A stretch of 64,000 nt of DNA from Aeromicrobium phoceense (lineage in GTDB: Bacteria > Actinomycetota > Actinomycetes > Propionibacteriales > Nocardioidaceae): assembly GCF_013868155.1 (NCBI RefSeq), contig NZ_JACEOG010000002.1:62001-126000 (forward strand). The letters run 5' to 3'. The translations under genes were made by a program, and so were the position numbers. The notes under the pieces were generated by a model. The model had not been told where the DNA came from, ran no database searches, and saw only the letters and a list, made by a program, of their open reading frames with translations. Below are positions 23,421 to 31,319 of the stretch, piece after piece; within the stretch, counting starts at the first letter, position 1, and the number at the start of each line of letters is the position of its first letter.

Positions 23421-23896
23421 CGCGGCTCCAGTTCGCTGAGCGGGCGGCCGTCGCCGCACCGCTCTCCGGAGCGCTGTGCTCCCTCGGCTTCATGCTGATC
23501 TACTTCGCGGTCGAGGTGTGGAACCGAGGACCAGGCGCTGGTCCCTGGGGGTTCTTGGGATCGATCTTCTACTGGATGTTCCCCGGTGCGCCGATCGGCA
23601 TGGCGGCCGGCATCGCCCTGGGAGCGGTGCCTGGCATCGTCAGCATCGTGGCGTGGCCCGCGCTCGAACGCCAGCTTGGCGCCCGCCGCGCCATCGAGGT
23701 GAGCGTCCTCGTCGTCGGGCTGATCGGCTTCCTCGAGACCCTGTCCGTGGCGTGGGCCTTCAGAGCCGCGTCGCTCGAAGCGGTCGGGTGGGCGCTCGGC
23801 GTCGCCGTCGTGAGCGCGCTGACCCTGCGCTGGCTGCTGCGTCATGGCCTGCGAGCCGCCGAGCGCCGCGCCGCACGGGCCGTCGCGCCATACTGA
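23417..23896 (+). CDS. membrane protein, paralogue of preceding gene
   Basis: The 159-residue protein has four predicted membrane helices, with GALCSLGFML and GIALGAVPGIVSIVAWPAL matching the preceding protein in position and sequence. A GPGAGPWGF loop after the first helix differs between the two. The C-terminus is arginine-rich (RHGLRAAERRAARAV). It is translationally coupled to its neighbour and followed by a TetR gene 5 nt after the stop. Confidence 0.82.
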   Translation: MTRLQFAERAAVAAPLSGALCSLGFMLIYFAVEVWNRGPGAGPWGFLGSIFYWMFPGAPIGMAAGIALGAVPGIVSIVAWPALERQLGARRAIEVSVLVVGLIGFLETLSVAWAFRAASLEAVGWALGVAVVSALTLRWLLRHGLRAAERRAARAVAPY

Positions 23897-23901
23897 ACCC
23901 C

Positions 23902-24537
23902 GTGCCGCCGAAGTCCGCCGAGGAGTCCAAGCGCCGCCTGGTCGAGGCCGCGATCGAGGTGATGACCTCCGACGGCATCGCCGCCGTCTCCGCCCGCGCG
24001 GTGTCGCAGCGGGCCGGCGTCGCCCAGGGCCTGGTCTTCTACCACTACGGATCCGTCACCGACCTCGTCGCGCAGGCCTGCGTCACCGCGACGCGTGACC
24101 GGGTCGAGCTGCATCGCGCGCGGTTCGACGCGGCCTCCAGCTTCGGCGACCTCGTCCAGCTCGCCCGCGACGTGCAGGAGGCCGAGCGCGGCGCCGGGCA
24201 CGTGTCGGTGCTGGGGCAGTCGCTCGTCCTGGCGCAGTCCGATCCCGGGATCGGCGCGGCCGCCCGCGACGCGCTCGCCCTGTGGCGCGCGCCGCTGCGC
24301 AGCGTCGCGGACCGGCTGCTCACGCCGGGCTCCCCGTTCGCGGGCGTGGTCGACGCCGAGGCGTTCACCGATCTGCTGATGGCGGCGTTCATCGGCTTCG
24401 AGCTCACCGACCCGGTGCGTACCGAGGCCGACTCCGATCGCTCGTTCGACGCGGTCACGGCGATGGCTGCCGCCCTCGACGGCCTCGGACCCGTGGCGCG
24501 CCGTGCCGTCGCCGCCACGCTGCGCCGCCGCCGCTGA
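23902..24537 (+). CDS. TetR-family transcriptional regulator
   Basis: The 211-residue regulator has the TetR N-terminal helix-turn-helix (SKRRLVEAAIEVMTSDGI, AVSQRAGVAQGLVFYHYGSVTDLV) and a helical ligand domain. GTG 23902 lies 5 nt after the membrane-protein stop. It is the third gene of the 22.9-24.5 kb operon and the probable ligand of the palindrome at 22910-22925. The inducer is unknown; membrane-protein targets suggest a lipophilic compound. Confidence 0.9.
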   Translation: MPPKSAEESKRRLVEAAIEVMTSDGIAAVSARAVSQRAGVAQGLVFYHYGSVTDLVAQACVTATRDRVELHRARFDAASSFGDLVQLARDVQEAERGAGHVSVLGQSLVLAQSDPGIGAAARDALALWRAPLRSVADRLLTPGSPFAGVVDAEAFTDLLMAAFIGFELTDPVRTEADSDRSFDAVTAMAAALDGLGPVARRAVAATLRRRR

Positions 24538-24565
24538 CTCACGCCGAGTGGCGCCAACCGGGGTC

Positions 24566-24595
24566 GCGAGTGGCGCAGAAACGCCCGCCACTCGC
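24566..24595 (+). repeat. REP-like 30-bp hairpin, copy 3
   Basis: Same arms as copy 1 (GCGAGTGGCG and CGCCACTCGC) with spacer CAGAAACGCC. A partial copy (CGAGTGGCGCCA) precedes it at 24544-24555. Copies 1-2 and 3 bracket the three-gene TetR operon. Confidence 0.75.
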
Positions 24596-24629
24596 GGTCA
24601 GGGGGCGCGGAAGGCCGCTGGGCGCGGGC

Positions 24630-25463
24630 TCAGTGCGAGAGCAGGAAGTCGCGCCAGTCGTCGACGAACTCGTCGGGCGCCTCGACCGCGGGGGAGTGGG
24701 CCGCGGAGGGCAGGATCACGATCTGGGTGCCGAGCCGCTCGGCCATCTCGGCCTGGGCGTCGTGGGGCCACGCGTCGTCGGCCTCCCCGCGGGCGACCCA
24801 GACCGGCACGCCGGTGGCCGCGACCTCGTCGACCCGGTCGGGGGCGTCGAGCAGGTGCTGCGTCATCGCCTTGAGCGAGGCCGGCGCATTGGCCGAGAAG
24901 CGCTTCCCGAGGAAGGCGGTGATCTGGGCGGGCCGCTTGATGCCCTGCTCGCGCAGCTGGTGGATGTCCAGCAGCGGCACCTTGCCGATGGCCGCCGCGA
25001 TGCGCTTCAGCGGCCGCGTCGGGGAGTCGCCGAGGGCGCCCGGCCCCGAGCAGAGCAGGGTCAGGGTGCGTACCCGCTGGGGGTGGGCGATGGTCAGGTT
25101 CTGCGCCACGAGGCCACCGAACGAGTGCCCGAGCAGGTGGAAGCGCTCGTCCTCCAGCAGTTCGTCGGCCACCGCGAGCGCATCGGCCGCGAGGGCCTCC
25201 AGCGAGTAGTCGTCCAGCGGATCGCCGGGGGACTCGTACTGTCCGCGCTGGTCGAACGTCACGACGTCGAACCCGAGTCCGGCGAGCAGCGGCAGGACGG
25301 GGGTGAAGTCCTCCTTGCTGCCCGTCCAGCCGGGCACGAGCAGGATCGAGCCCCGGCGCTCGCCGGCGGCGCGCGCCCGGTGGACGGCGTGCTCGCTGCG
25401 GCTCGTCTCGGCGCGGAGGACCTCGACGCCCTCGGGGATCTCGAGGGTCTTGGGGACGCTCAC
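24630..25463 (-). CDS. alpha/beta hydrolase
   Basis: The 277-residue serine hydrolase has the oxyanion strand LVPGWTGSKEDF, nucleophile elbow GHSFGG (Ser near residue 117), acid in ARGEADDAWP and His in PSAAHSPAVEAP. The substrate is unknown; lipase, esterase and lactonase activities occur in this family. The GTG start lies 4 nt after the SDR stop, so the two form an operon transcribed leftward. Confidence 0.92.
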   Translation of the reverse strand: MSVPKTLEIPEGVEVLRAETSRSEHAVHRARAAGERRGSILLVPGWTGSKEDFTPVLPLLAGLGFDVVTFDQRGQYESPGDPLDDYSLEALAADALAVADELLEDERFHLLGHSFGGLVAQNLTIAHPQRVRTLTLLCSGPGALGDSPTRPLKRIAAAIGKVPLLDIHQLREQGIKRPAQITAFLGKRFSANAPASLKAMTQHLLDAPDRVDEVAATGVPVWVARGEADDAWPHDAQAEMAERLGTQIVILPSAAHSPAVEAPDEFVDDWRDFLLSH

Positions 25464-25467
25464 CGGA

Positions 25468-26226
25468 TCATCGACCCCGCTGGGCGATCTTCGCGACGAC
25501 GGTGGCGGGGGCGTACCGCGCCACCGCCATGAGCACCTTGTAGCGCAGCGAGGGGACGGAGATCGCCTTGCCGCGCTCGAGGTCGCGCAGCGAGTCCTTC
25601 ACCACGGCGTCGGCCTTGAGCCACATCCACCTCGGCACGTTGCTGATCTCCGCGCCCATCCGCTGGTGGAACTCGGTGCGCGTGAAGCCGGGGCACAGGG
25701 CCTGCACGGTGATGCCGACGTCGGCGTAGTGCCAGTTGGCCCACTGCGAGATGTTCACCAGCCACGCCTTGTGGGCGGAGTACGCGCCCCGCGGGGTGAA
25801 CGCTGCGACGCTGGCGACGTTGATGATCCCGCCGCGGCCGCGGCCCGACATGGACTTGATGGCGGCGTCCATCAGGTGCATCGGCGCTCGCACCAGCAGG
25901 TCGAGCTGGCGGTCCTCGTCGGCGATGGCGGTGGAGCCGAACCAGCCGGCGAGGGAGGCACCCGCGTTGTTGACCAGCAGGTCGATCGGGCGCCCCGACT
26001 CCGACAGGCGGTCCGCGACCCGGTCCATCCCCTGAAGGGTGGCCAGGTCGGCGGTGATGACCTCGACCTCGACCTGGTGCGCGTCGGTCAGCTCGGCGGC
26101 GACCTGCTCCAGCCGGACGGTGTCGCGGGCGACGAGGACGAGGTGGGTTCCACGCCGCGCCAGCTGCCGCGCGAACGCGTTTCCGATGCCGGCGGTGGCG
26201 CCGGTGATCAGGGCCGTTCGGGTCAT
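25468..26226 (-). CDS. short-chain dehydrogenase/reductase
   Basis: The 252-residue classical SDR has the nucleotide-binding TGATAGIG, NNAG, a catalytic Ser in NVASVAAF and YSAHK. VARD after the second strand suggests NADP preference. The C-terminal region (ALCPGFTRTEFHQRM) is typical. Actinobacterial SDR/hydrolase pairs of this type act on lipids or sterol-like compounds, but the substrate is not readable. CATGCT 6 nt before the ATG is only a partial match to the leaderless -10. Confidence 0.92.
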   Translation of the reverse strand: MTRTALITGATAGIGNAFARQLARRGTHLVLVARDTVRLEQVAAELTDAHQVEVEVITADLATLQGMDRVADRLSESGRPIDLLVNNAGASLAGWFGSTAIADEDRQLDLLVRAPMHLMDAAIKSMSGRGRGGIINVASVAAFTPRGAYSAHKAWLVNISQWANWHYADVGITVQALCPGFTRTEFHQRMGAEISNVPRWMWLKADAVVKDSLRDLERGKAISVPSLRYKVLMAVARYAPATVVAKIAQRGR

Positions 26227-26297
26227 GGATCCAGCATGCCAGTGAACCGATGTCCCGCCTGCGGGAGGCCCACCCCCGTCGATGGCACAATGTCGGC

Positions 26298-27056
26298 GTG
26301 ACCACCACCTTGGCCCTCGCCAACCAGAAGGGCGGCGTCGCCAAGACCACCAGCGTCGCGTCGCTCGGCGCGGCCCTGCTGGAGGAGCGTCAGCGCGTGC
26401 TGCTGGTCGACCTCGACCCGCAGGGCAGCCTGACGTTCTCCCTCGGCATCGATCCCGAGGAGCTCGAGGTCACCGTCGCCGAGGTCCTGCTCGGCAAGGT
26501 CCCGGCCCGCGACGCGCTCGTCACCACCGAGGAGGGCCTCGACCTGCTGCCGGCCAACGTCGCGCTCGCCGAGGCCGAGGAGAACCTCGTCACGCGCACC
26601 GGCCGCGAGCAGCGGCTGCGGGTGGCGCTGGCGAAGATCGCCGACGACTACGACTGGATCATCCTCGACTGCCCGCCGGCCCTGGGCGTGCTGACGATCG
26701 GCGCGCTCTCCGCCGCCGACCAGGTGCTGATCCCGCTCCAGGCCGAGACGCTCTCGCACCGCGGCGTCGGCCAGCTGCTCGACACCATCCACGACGTCCG
26801 CCAGTTCATCAATCCCGACCTCGTCATCCGCGGCGTGCTCGCGACGATGTACGACGGGCGCACGGCGCACGCGCGCAACGTGCTGGCGGCCATCACCGAG
26901 ACGTACGACCTCGAGGTGCTCGAGCCGCCGATCCCCAAGACCATCCGCTTCGCCGAGGCGCCCGCGATCGGCCGCTCGATCCTCAGCACCGCGCGCACCC
27001 ACAAGGGCGCCGACGCCTACCGGGCCGTGGCGCGGCTGCTGGTCAAGGGCCGATGA
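26298..27056 (+). CDS. ParA/Soj-family ATPase, orphan
   Basis: The 252-residue protein has the deviant Walker A NQKGGVAKTT, LLVDLDPQGS and ILDCPPALG. It is a ParA-like ATPase with no parB gene or parS-like site beside it; the equivalent M. tuberculosis gene is Rv3213c, also outside the chromosomal par locus. A role in positioning a cargo or in cell-surface growth is plausible. GTG 26298 is favoured over 26250 because it begins the first strand directly. CACAAT lies 6 nt upstream. Confidence 0.9.
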   Translation: MTTTLALANQKGGVAKTTSVASLGAALLEERQRVLLVDLDPQGSLTFSLGIDPEELEVTVAEVLLGKVPARDALVTTEEGLDLLPANVALAEAEENLVTRTGREQRLRVALAKIADDYDWIILDCPPALGVLTIGALSAADQVLIPLQAETLSHRGVGQLLDTIHDVRQFINPDLVIRGVLATMYDGRTAHARNVLAAITETYDLEVLEPPIPKTIRFAEAPAIGRSILSTARTHKGADAYRAVARLLVKGR

Positions 27057-27132
27057 GTCCAGCCACGCCCGGCGAGGGTGGTTCCGCCACGCGCACCCCA
27101 CGCGAAGTCGGCCATCGGCGCAAGGTGGCGCC

Positions 27133-27138
27133 TACCGT
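27133..27138 (+). promoter_or_regulatory. -10 element of leaderless L,D-transpeptidase-like gene
   Basis: TACCGT, 7 nt, ATG at 27146. Confidence 0.65.
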
Positions 27139-27145
27139 GGGAGAC

Positions 27146-27877
27146 ATGGCTTCCCCGCCCCGTGTCCACCTCGGTCGCATCGCGATGCTCGTCGGCGCCG
27201 TCGCGCTGACCGCGACGGTGTCGGCCGTCTCCCTCGTCCAGGCCGATCCAGCCGCGTCCGCAGGCTCGTCGCGCTCCGGCGCCGCCGTCTCCGAGACGGT
27301 GACACCGGTCGTGACGGCCGCCACCGCGCGTGCCGACGCGGCCACCGCGAAGCAGGCGACCGCGAAGCAGGCCGCGCCCCGGGCAGCGGCCACCGCGAAG
27401 GGCCAGAGCGCCGCGAAGGAGCAGCCGGCGTCGAAGGACCAGCCGGTCGCGAAGCAGGCGGCCGCGGGACCCCCGCCGCCCCAGGGCTCGGGGGAGGGCC
27501 GGCGCATCGTCTTCGACCAGTCCGACCAGCGCGTGTGGCTCATCGAGGCCGACGAGAAGGTCGACCGCACCTACCTGGTGTCCGGCAGCCGCTTCGACAA
27601 CCTCCAGCCGGGCTCGTACTCGGTCACCTCCCGGCAGCGCCACGCCACGAGCTTCGACTACACCGGCTCGATGGAGTACTTCGTGCGCTTCGCCACGGGC
27701 TGGAGCGCGCCGATCGGCTTCCACTCCATCCCGGTCTACAACAACGGCAAGCCCGAGCAGACCGAGGAGCAGTTGGGCGAGCCGCTGTCCGCCGGCTGCG
27801 TGCGCCAGAAGAAGTCCGACGCGAAGTACCTCTGGGACTGGGCGCCCGACGGCACCCCGGTCATCGTCACGGCCTGA
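27146..27877 (+). CDS. exported L,D-transpeptidase-like (YkuD) protein
   Basis: The 243-residue protein has an N-terminal membrane/signal segment (residues 10-32), an Ala/Lys/Gln-rich low-complexity linker (about 45-110), and a YkuD domain from about 115. The active-site segment is GFHSIPV followed 20 residues later by LSAGCVRQ, with the nucleophile Cys; the usual His two before the Cys is Ala here, a variant seen in some families. It would act on cell-wall stem peptides outside the membrane. It follows ParA by 89 bp. Confidence 0.88.
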   Translation: MASPPRVHLGRIAMLVGAVALTATVSAVSLVQADPAASAGSSRSGAAVSETVTPVVTAATARADAATAKQATAKQAAPRAAATAKGQSAAKEQPASKDQPVAKQAAAGPPPPQGSGEGRRIVFDQSDQRVWLIEADEKVDRTYLVSGSRFDNLQPGSYSVTSRQRHATSFDYTGSMEYFVRFATGWSAPIGFHSIPVYNNGKPEQTEEQLGEPLSAGCVRQKKSDAKYLWDWAPDGTPVIVTA

Positions 27878-27885
27878 GACGACGA

Positions 27886-27924
27886 ATCCCCCGCCCACCG
27901 GCAAGCAGCCGGTCGGCGGGGGAT
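27886..27924. terminator. bidirectional terminator between L,D-transpeptidase and helicase genes
   Basis: A 10-bp GC-rich stem (27886-27895 with 27915-27924), one C-C mismatch, a further 6-bp stem (ACCGGC/GCCGGT) and a 5-nt loop. It sits between convergent genes. Confidence 0.75.
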
Positions 27925-27943
27925 CTCGTCAGGACGTGGTGCG

Positions 27944-29416
27944 TCAGGAGGCGGAGGCGGGCGCCGGACCCGACGCCTGACCACCCGAGGGACGGCGACG
28001 ACGACGGCGACGACGCGCCTGGCCCTCGCCCGCAGGCTGCTCCTCGCCGGACGCCGCGGGGGCGGTCTCGGCGGGACGGGCCTCGCCCTCGACGGGCTTG
28101 CCGCCACGGGTGCGCTGACGGCTGCGGTCGCCGCCGTCGCGCGACTGGCCGTCGCGACGCTGGCCATCGCGACGCTGACCGTCACGGCGGCCGTCGCGGC
28201 CACCCTCGGAGCGGGGCTCCTTGGGCGCCGGGGGCTTCAGCCGGCCCTTGACGTTGCGATCGATGCCGAGGTCCTGGAACAGGTGGTCCGACGTGGAGTA
28301 CGTCTCCAGCGGCTCGTCGTAGGGCAGGTCGAGCGCCTTGTTGATGAGCTTCCAGCGCTGCAGGTCGGCCCAGTCCACGAACGTCACCGCGATGCCCGAG
28401 GCGCCGGCGCGACCCGTGCGACCGATGCGGTGGACGTAGGTCTTGTCGTCCTCCGGGCACGTGTAGTTGATGACGTGGCTGATGTTGGCCACGTCGATGC
28501 CGCGGGCGGCGACGTCGGTGGCCACCAGGATGCTGACCTTGCCCTCGCGGAAGCCGTCGAGCGCCTTCTCACGTGCCTTCTGGGCCATGTCGCCGTGCAG
28601 CGGCGAGGCCGGGAAGCCGCGGTCGGCCAGGTCGTCGGCGACGCGCTGCGCCTGTCGCTTCGTGCGGGTGAACACCACGACGCGCTCGACGTCGTCGGCC
28701 TGCAGGATGCGGGCGACGACCTCGGGCTTGTCCATGTCGTGGGCCTGCCAGACGAACTGGCTCGTGGCGGGCACCATCTGCCCGGACTCGGCCGACTCGG
28801 CACGGATGTTCATCGGGTGGTGCATGTGCTTGCGCGCCAGCGTGACGATCGACGACGGCATCGTCGCGCTGAACAGCATCGTCTGGCGCGTCTCGGGGGT
28901 GCGGGCCAGGATCGACTCGACGTCGGGCAGGAAGCCCAGGTCGAGCATCTCGTCGGCCTCGTCGAGGACGAGCGACTTCACGTGGCTGATGTCCAGGGCC
29001 CGACGGTTCACCAGGTCCAGGATGCGGCCGGGGGTGCCGACGACGATGTCGACGCCGGTCTCGAGGGCCTCGAGCTGCGGCTCGTACGGCACGCCGCCGT
29101 AGATCGTCAGCATGCGGGTGCCGCGGTTCTTCGACGCCGTCTTGACGTCGTTCGCGACCTGGATCGCCAGCTCACGCGTGGGAGCGACGATGAGCGCCTG
29201 CGGCTTGCCGGGCGCGGCCAGCTGGTCGTAGTCGGGGTCGTGCGGGGCCACGGTGCGCTGGATGACGGGGATGGAGAACGCCAGCGTCTTGCCGGTGCCC
29301 GTGCGGGCCTGGCCGATGAGGTCGGTTCCCATGAGGGCGACCGAGAGGGTCATCTCCTGGATGGGGAAGGCCTCGATGATGCCCTTGTCGGCGAGGGCGT
29401 CGGCGATCTCGGGCAT
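27944..29416 (-). CDS. DEAD-box RNA helicase (RhlE-like)
   Basis: The helicase has ARTGTGKT (motif I), PTRELA (Ia), TPGR (Ib), DEAD (II), SAT (III), VATDVAARGID (V) and HRIGRTGR (VI). A basic, glycine/arginine-rich tail of about 90 residues with RDGQRRDGQ repeats follows and should bind RNA. The first ATG (29416) would cut off the conserved aromatic Q-motif upstream residue. The frame continues upstream as TTFTELGV and a CTG codon at 29443, preceded by an in-frame stop and no ATG/GTG/TTG, so initiation at CTG 29443 is likely. Synteny matches Rv3211 rhlE. Confidence 0.92.
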   Translation of the reverse strand: MPEIADALADKGIIEAFPIQEMTLSVALMGTDLIGQARTGTGKTLAFSIPVIQRTVAPHDPDYDQLAAPGKPQALIVAPTRELAIQVANDVKTASKNRGTRMLTIYGGVPYEPQLEALETGVDIVVGTPGRILDLVNRRALDISHVKSLVLDEADEMLDLGFLPDVESILARTPETRQTMLFSATMPSSIVTLARKHMHHPMNIRAESAESGQMVPATSQFVWQAHDMDKPEVVARILQADDVERVVVFTRTKRQAQRVADDLADRGFPASPLHGDMAQKAREKALDGFREGKVSILVATDVAARGIDVANISHVINYTCPEDDKTYVHRIGRTGRAGASGIAVTFVDWADLQRWKLINKALDLPYDEPLETYSTSDHLFQDLGIDRNVKGRLKPPAPKEPRSEGGRDGRRDGQRRDGQRRDGQSRDGGDRSRQRTRGGKPVEGEARPAETAPAASGEEQPAGEGQARRRRRRRRPSGGQASGPAPASAS

Positions 29417-29498
29417 GACGCCCAGTTCGGTGAAGGTAGTCAGGGGTCTGCTCTGTTTTCTGTGTGCGATCTACTGTCAGCGGATCTCGAATGGCTTG

Positions 29499-29518
29499 GA
29501 TCCTGAGGGGACAGGATC
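29499..29518 (-). promoter_or_regulatory. hairpin in helicase 5' leader
   Basis: GATCCTG and CAGGATC arms (7 bp) with a 6-nt loop, inside the predicted leader of about 85 nt of the helicase mRNA (-10 TAGACT at 29534-29539 on the minus strand). It could be an autoregulatory RNA element. Confidence 0.4.
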
Positions 29519-29533
29519 GGCGAATACCCCTTC

Positions 29534-29539
29534 AGTCTA
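29534..29539 (-). promoter_or_regulatory. -10 element of helicase promoter
   Basis: Minus-strand TAGACT, about 90 nt before the CTG/ATG start region. No clear -35. Confidence 0.45.
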
Positions 29540-29573
29540 ACGTTCCGCGCCGCGATGCGGGCCGGCGCCGCGC

Positions 29574-29579
29574 TACAGT
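29574..29579 (+). promoter_or_regulatory. -10 element of leaderless MiaE-like gene promoter
   Basis: TACAGT, 7 nt, ATG at 29587. Confidence 0.65.
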
Positions 29580-29586
29580 CCCGATC

Positions 29587-30285
29587 ATGACCTCCGATCA
29601 GGTGCCCGGCGGACCCTTCGACGATCCCGACTACCGGGCCGGCGTGGTCGAGCTGCTGGCGCTGCTCAGCTATGGCGAGCTCAGTGCGGTGGAGCAGCTG
29701 AACCAGGACTCCCAGGACGCGCCCGACCTGCGCACGAAGGTCGCGATCCAGACGATGGCCGCCTCGGAGTGGAGTCACTTCGTGCAGCTGCGCGACCGGC
29801 TCGTCGAGCTCGGTGAGGACCCGTACGCGGCGATGGAGTCGTTCCGGACGACGTTCGCCCGCTTCCACGGCAAGACCGAGCCGTCCGACTGGCTCGAGGG
29901 GCTGCTGAAGGCGTTCGTCGGCGACGGGCTCGCGGCCGACTTCTACCGTGAGATCGCGGCGTTCCTCGACGCCGACACGCGCCAGCTGGTGCTGGAGACG
30001 ATGAGTCAGACCGGCAACAGCGAGTTCGTGGTCGATCAGGTGCGCGAGGCGATCGCCGCCGACCCGCGGGTGGCGGGCCGGCTCGCCCTGTGGGGACGTC
30101 GTCTGATGGGCGAGGCGCTGAGCCAGGCGCAGATGGTGGTGGCCGAGCGCGACGTGCTGACCGCGGTGGTGGTCGGCGCCGCCGACCGGCCCGGAGGCTT
30201 CGACCTGGCCTCGATCGGCCGCATGTTCACCCGGATCACCGAGGCCCACGCCCAGCGCATGGCCCGCCTGGGGCTCGACGCCTGA
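29587..30285 (+). CDS. ferritin-like fold protein, MiaE_2 type
   Basis: The 232-residue all-helical protein resembles the actinobacterial MiaE_2 (PF13794) ferritin-like family. Candidate di-iron ligands are Glu in LLSYGELSAVEQL, Glu and His in AASEWSHF, Glu in FYREIAAFL and Glu in TGNSEFV. tRNA hydroxylase activity has not been shown for this branch, so the function is open. It is divergent from the DEAD helicase and converges on DUF3107, the order of M. tuberculosis Rv3210c. Confidence 0.85.
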   Translation: MTSDQVPGGPFDDPDYRAGVVELLALLSYGELSAVEQLNQDSQDAPDLRTKVAIQTMAASEWSHFVQLRDRLVELGEDPYAAMESFRTTFARFHGKTEPSDWLEGLLKAFVGDGLAADFYREIAAFLDADTRQLVLETMSQTGNSEFVVDQVREAIAADPRVAGRLALWGRRLMGEALSQAQMVVAERDVLTAVVVGAADRPGGFDLASIGRMFTRITEAHAQRMARLGLDA

Positions 30286-30305
30286 GCGGGGCCCGCTCCG
30301 TCAGG
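30281..30305. terminator. compact hairpin spanning two convergent stop codons
   Basis: CCTGAGCGGG pairs with CCGCT and TCAGG (3-nt bulge). The arms contain the TGA of the MiaE-like gene and the stop of DUF3107 on the other strand. Confidence 0.45.
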
Positions 30306-30537
30306 AGCTGGTGAGACCGAAGCCGACCTTGCGACCGGTGTCGGCGTTGAAGTACAGGTAGGCGACCTTGTCGGCCGGGACCGCCACGGTGTGACCCTTG
30401 CTGTCGGTGAGCGTGAACAGCGAGTCGTCCTTGAGCGCGCCGTTCAGCGTGGCCAGCACGGTGTCGGGCTCGACATCGGTGTCGACGGACAGTTCACGGG
30501 CGGCGTTCTGGACGCCGATCTTGACCTCCACGGTCAC
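30301..30537 (-). CDS. DUF3107 protein
   Basis: The 78-residue protein matches the conserved actinobacterial DUF3107 family (TB9.4, Rv3208A): TVEVKIGVQNAARELSVDT at the start, a central LFTLTDSKGHTVAVPADKVAYLYF and GFG at the end, an all-beta ATP-synthase-like look of unknown function. GTG 30537 overlaps the TetR stop (GTGA), so the pair is coupled. Confidence 0.92.
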   Translation of the reverse strand: MTVEVKIGVQNAARELSVDTDVEPDTVLATLNGALKDDSLFTLTDSKGHTVAVPADKVAYLYFNADTGRKVGFGLTSS

Positions 30538-31169
30538 TCATCTCCTTGATTGGTGGGCTTGGGGAACCCGCCGATCCCGCGCCAGGCGAGAGTCGAGGCG
30601 AGCGTGACGGCGTCGTCGCGCGAGAGGCCCGACGCGCCGGAGAGCCAGGCGCGAGCGCCGACGTGACCCATCCCGACGAGGCCGGCCGCGAGCAGCTCGG
30701 CGGCTCCGCGCGACAGGCCGGTGTCCTCGACGATCACCTCGGCGATCGCGGCGGCGGACTCGGACGTGACCCGGTCGACCAGCTCGCGCACCTCGGGGTC
30801 GCTGGTCAGGTCGGACTCGAAGACGAGGCGGAAGGCCTTCTCGCGGTCGGCGACGCTGTCGTACCAGAGCTGCATGCTGGCCTGGACGCGCTCGCGGTTG
30901 TCCTGCGTGGACGCGAGCGACTCGCGCACGCCCTCGATCACGGTGTCGACCGCCGTGGAGACCAGAGCGGTGTAGAGGTCGAGCTTGCCGGGGAAGTGCT
31001 GGTAGAGCACCGGCTTGGACACGCCCGCGCGCTCGGCGATCTCGTCCATCGAGGCCGAGTGGTAGCCCTGCTCCACGAAGACGTCGAGGGCGACGTCCAG
31101 CAGCTGGGCACGCCGTGCGGTGCGGGGCAGCCGCCCTGCGCGGGGGCGAGCCTCTGGGGTCTGGGTCAC
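30534..31169 (-). CDS. TetR-family transcriptional regulator (Rv3208-like)
   Basis: The 211-residue regulator has the TetR domain (RRAQLLDVALDVFVEQGY, EIAERAGVSKPVLYQHFPGKLDLYTALV) and a helical effector domain. It is coupled to DUF3107, as Rv3208 is to Rv3208A. It starts at GTG 31169 on a leaderless mRNA. The conserved neighbourhood implies a housekeeping target rather than a drug pump. Confidence 0.93.
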   Translation of the reverse strand: MTQTPEARPRAGRLPRTARRAQLLDVALDVFVEQGYHSASMDEIAERAGVSKPVLYQHFPGKLDLYTALVSTAVDTVIEGVRESLASTQDNRERVQASMQLWYDSVADREKAFRLVFESDLTSDPEVRELVDRVTSESAAAIAEVIVEDTGLSRGAAELLAAGLVGMGHVGARAWLSGASGLSRDDAVTLASTLAWRGIGGFPKPTNQGDE

Positions 31170-31176
31170 GTCCCCA

Positions 31177-31182
31177 ACCCTA
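31177..31182 (-). promoter_or_regulatory. -10 element of leaderless tetR-DUF3107 promoter
   Basis: Minus-strand TAGGGT, 7 nt, GTG at 31169. Confidence 0.65.
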
Positions 31183-31319
31183 GCGGTCGGTTACCCGCCG
31201 GTCGTTTCCGACGCGGTGTCCACGGACCGGACCTCGCGCCACATGCTGGGACGGGCGAGGAACAATGGACGTCGGCGCCGGGTTGAGCCCGGTGAGCCCA
31301 GCAACCGAAGGAGAAGCCC

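Noticed and set aside
27478-27877. Inactive YkuD domain because of SAGC rather than SHGC
   Set aside because: The nucleophile Cys and following Arg are intact and the SAGC variant is known to occur in related proteins, so loss of activity cannot be claimed.
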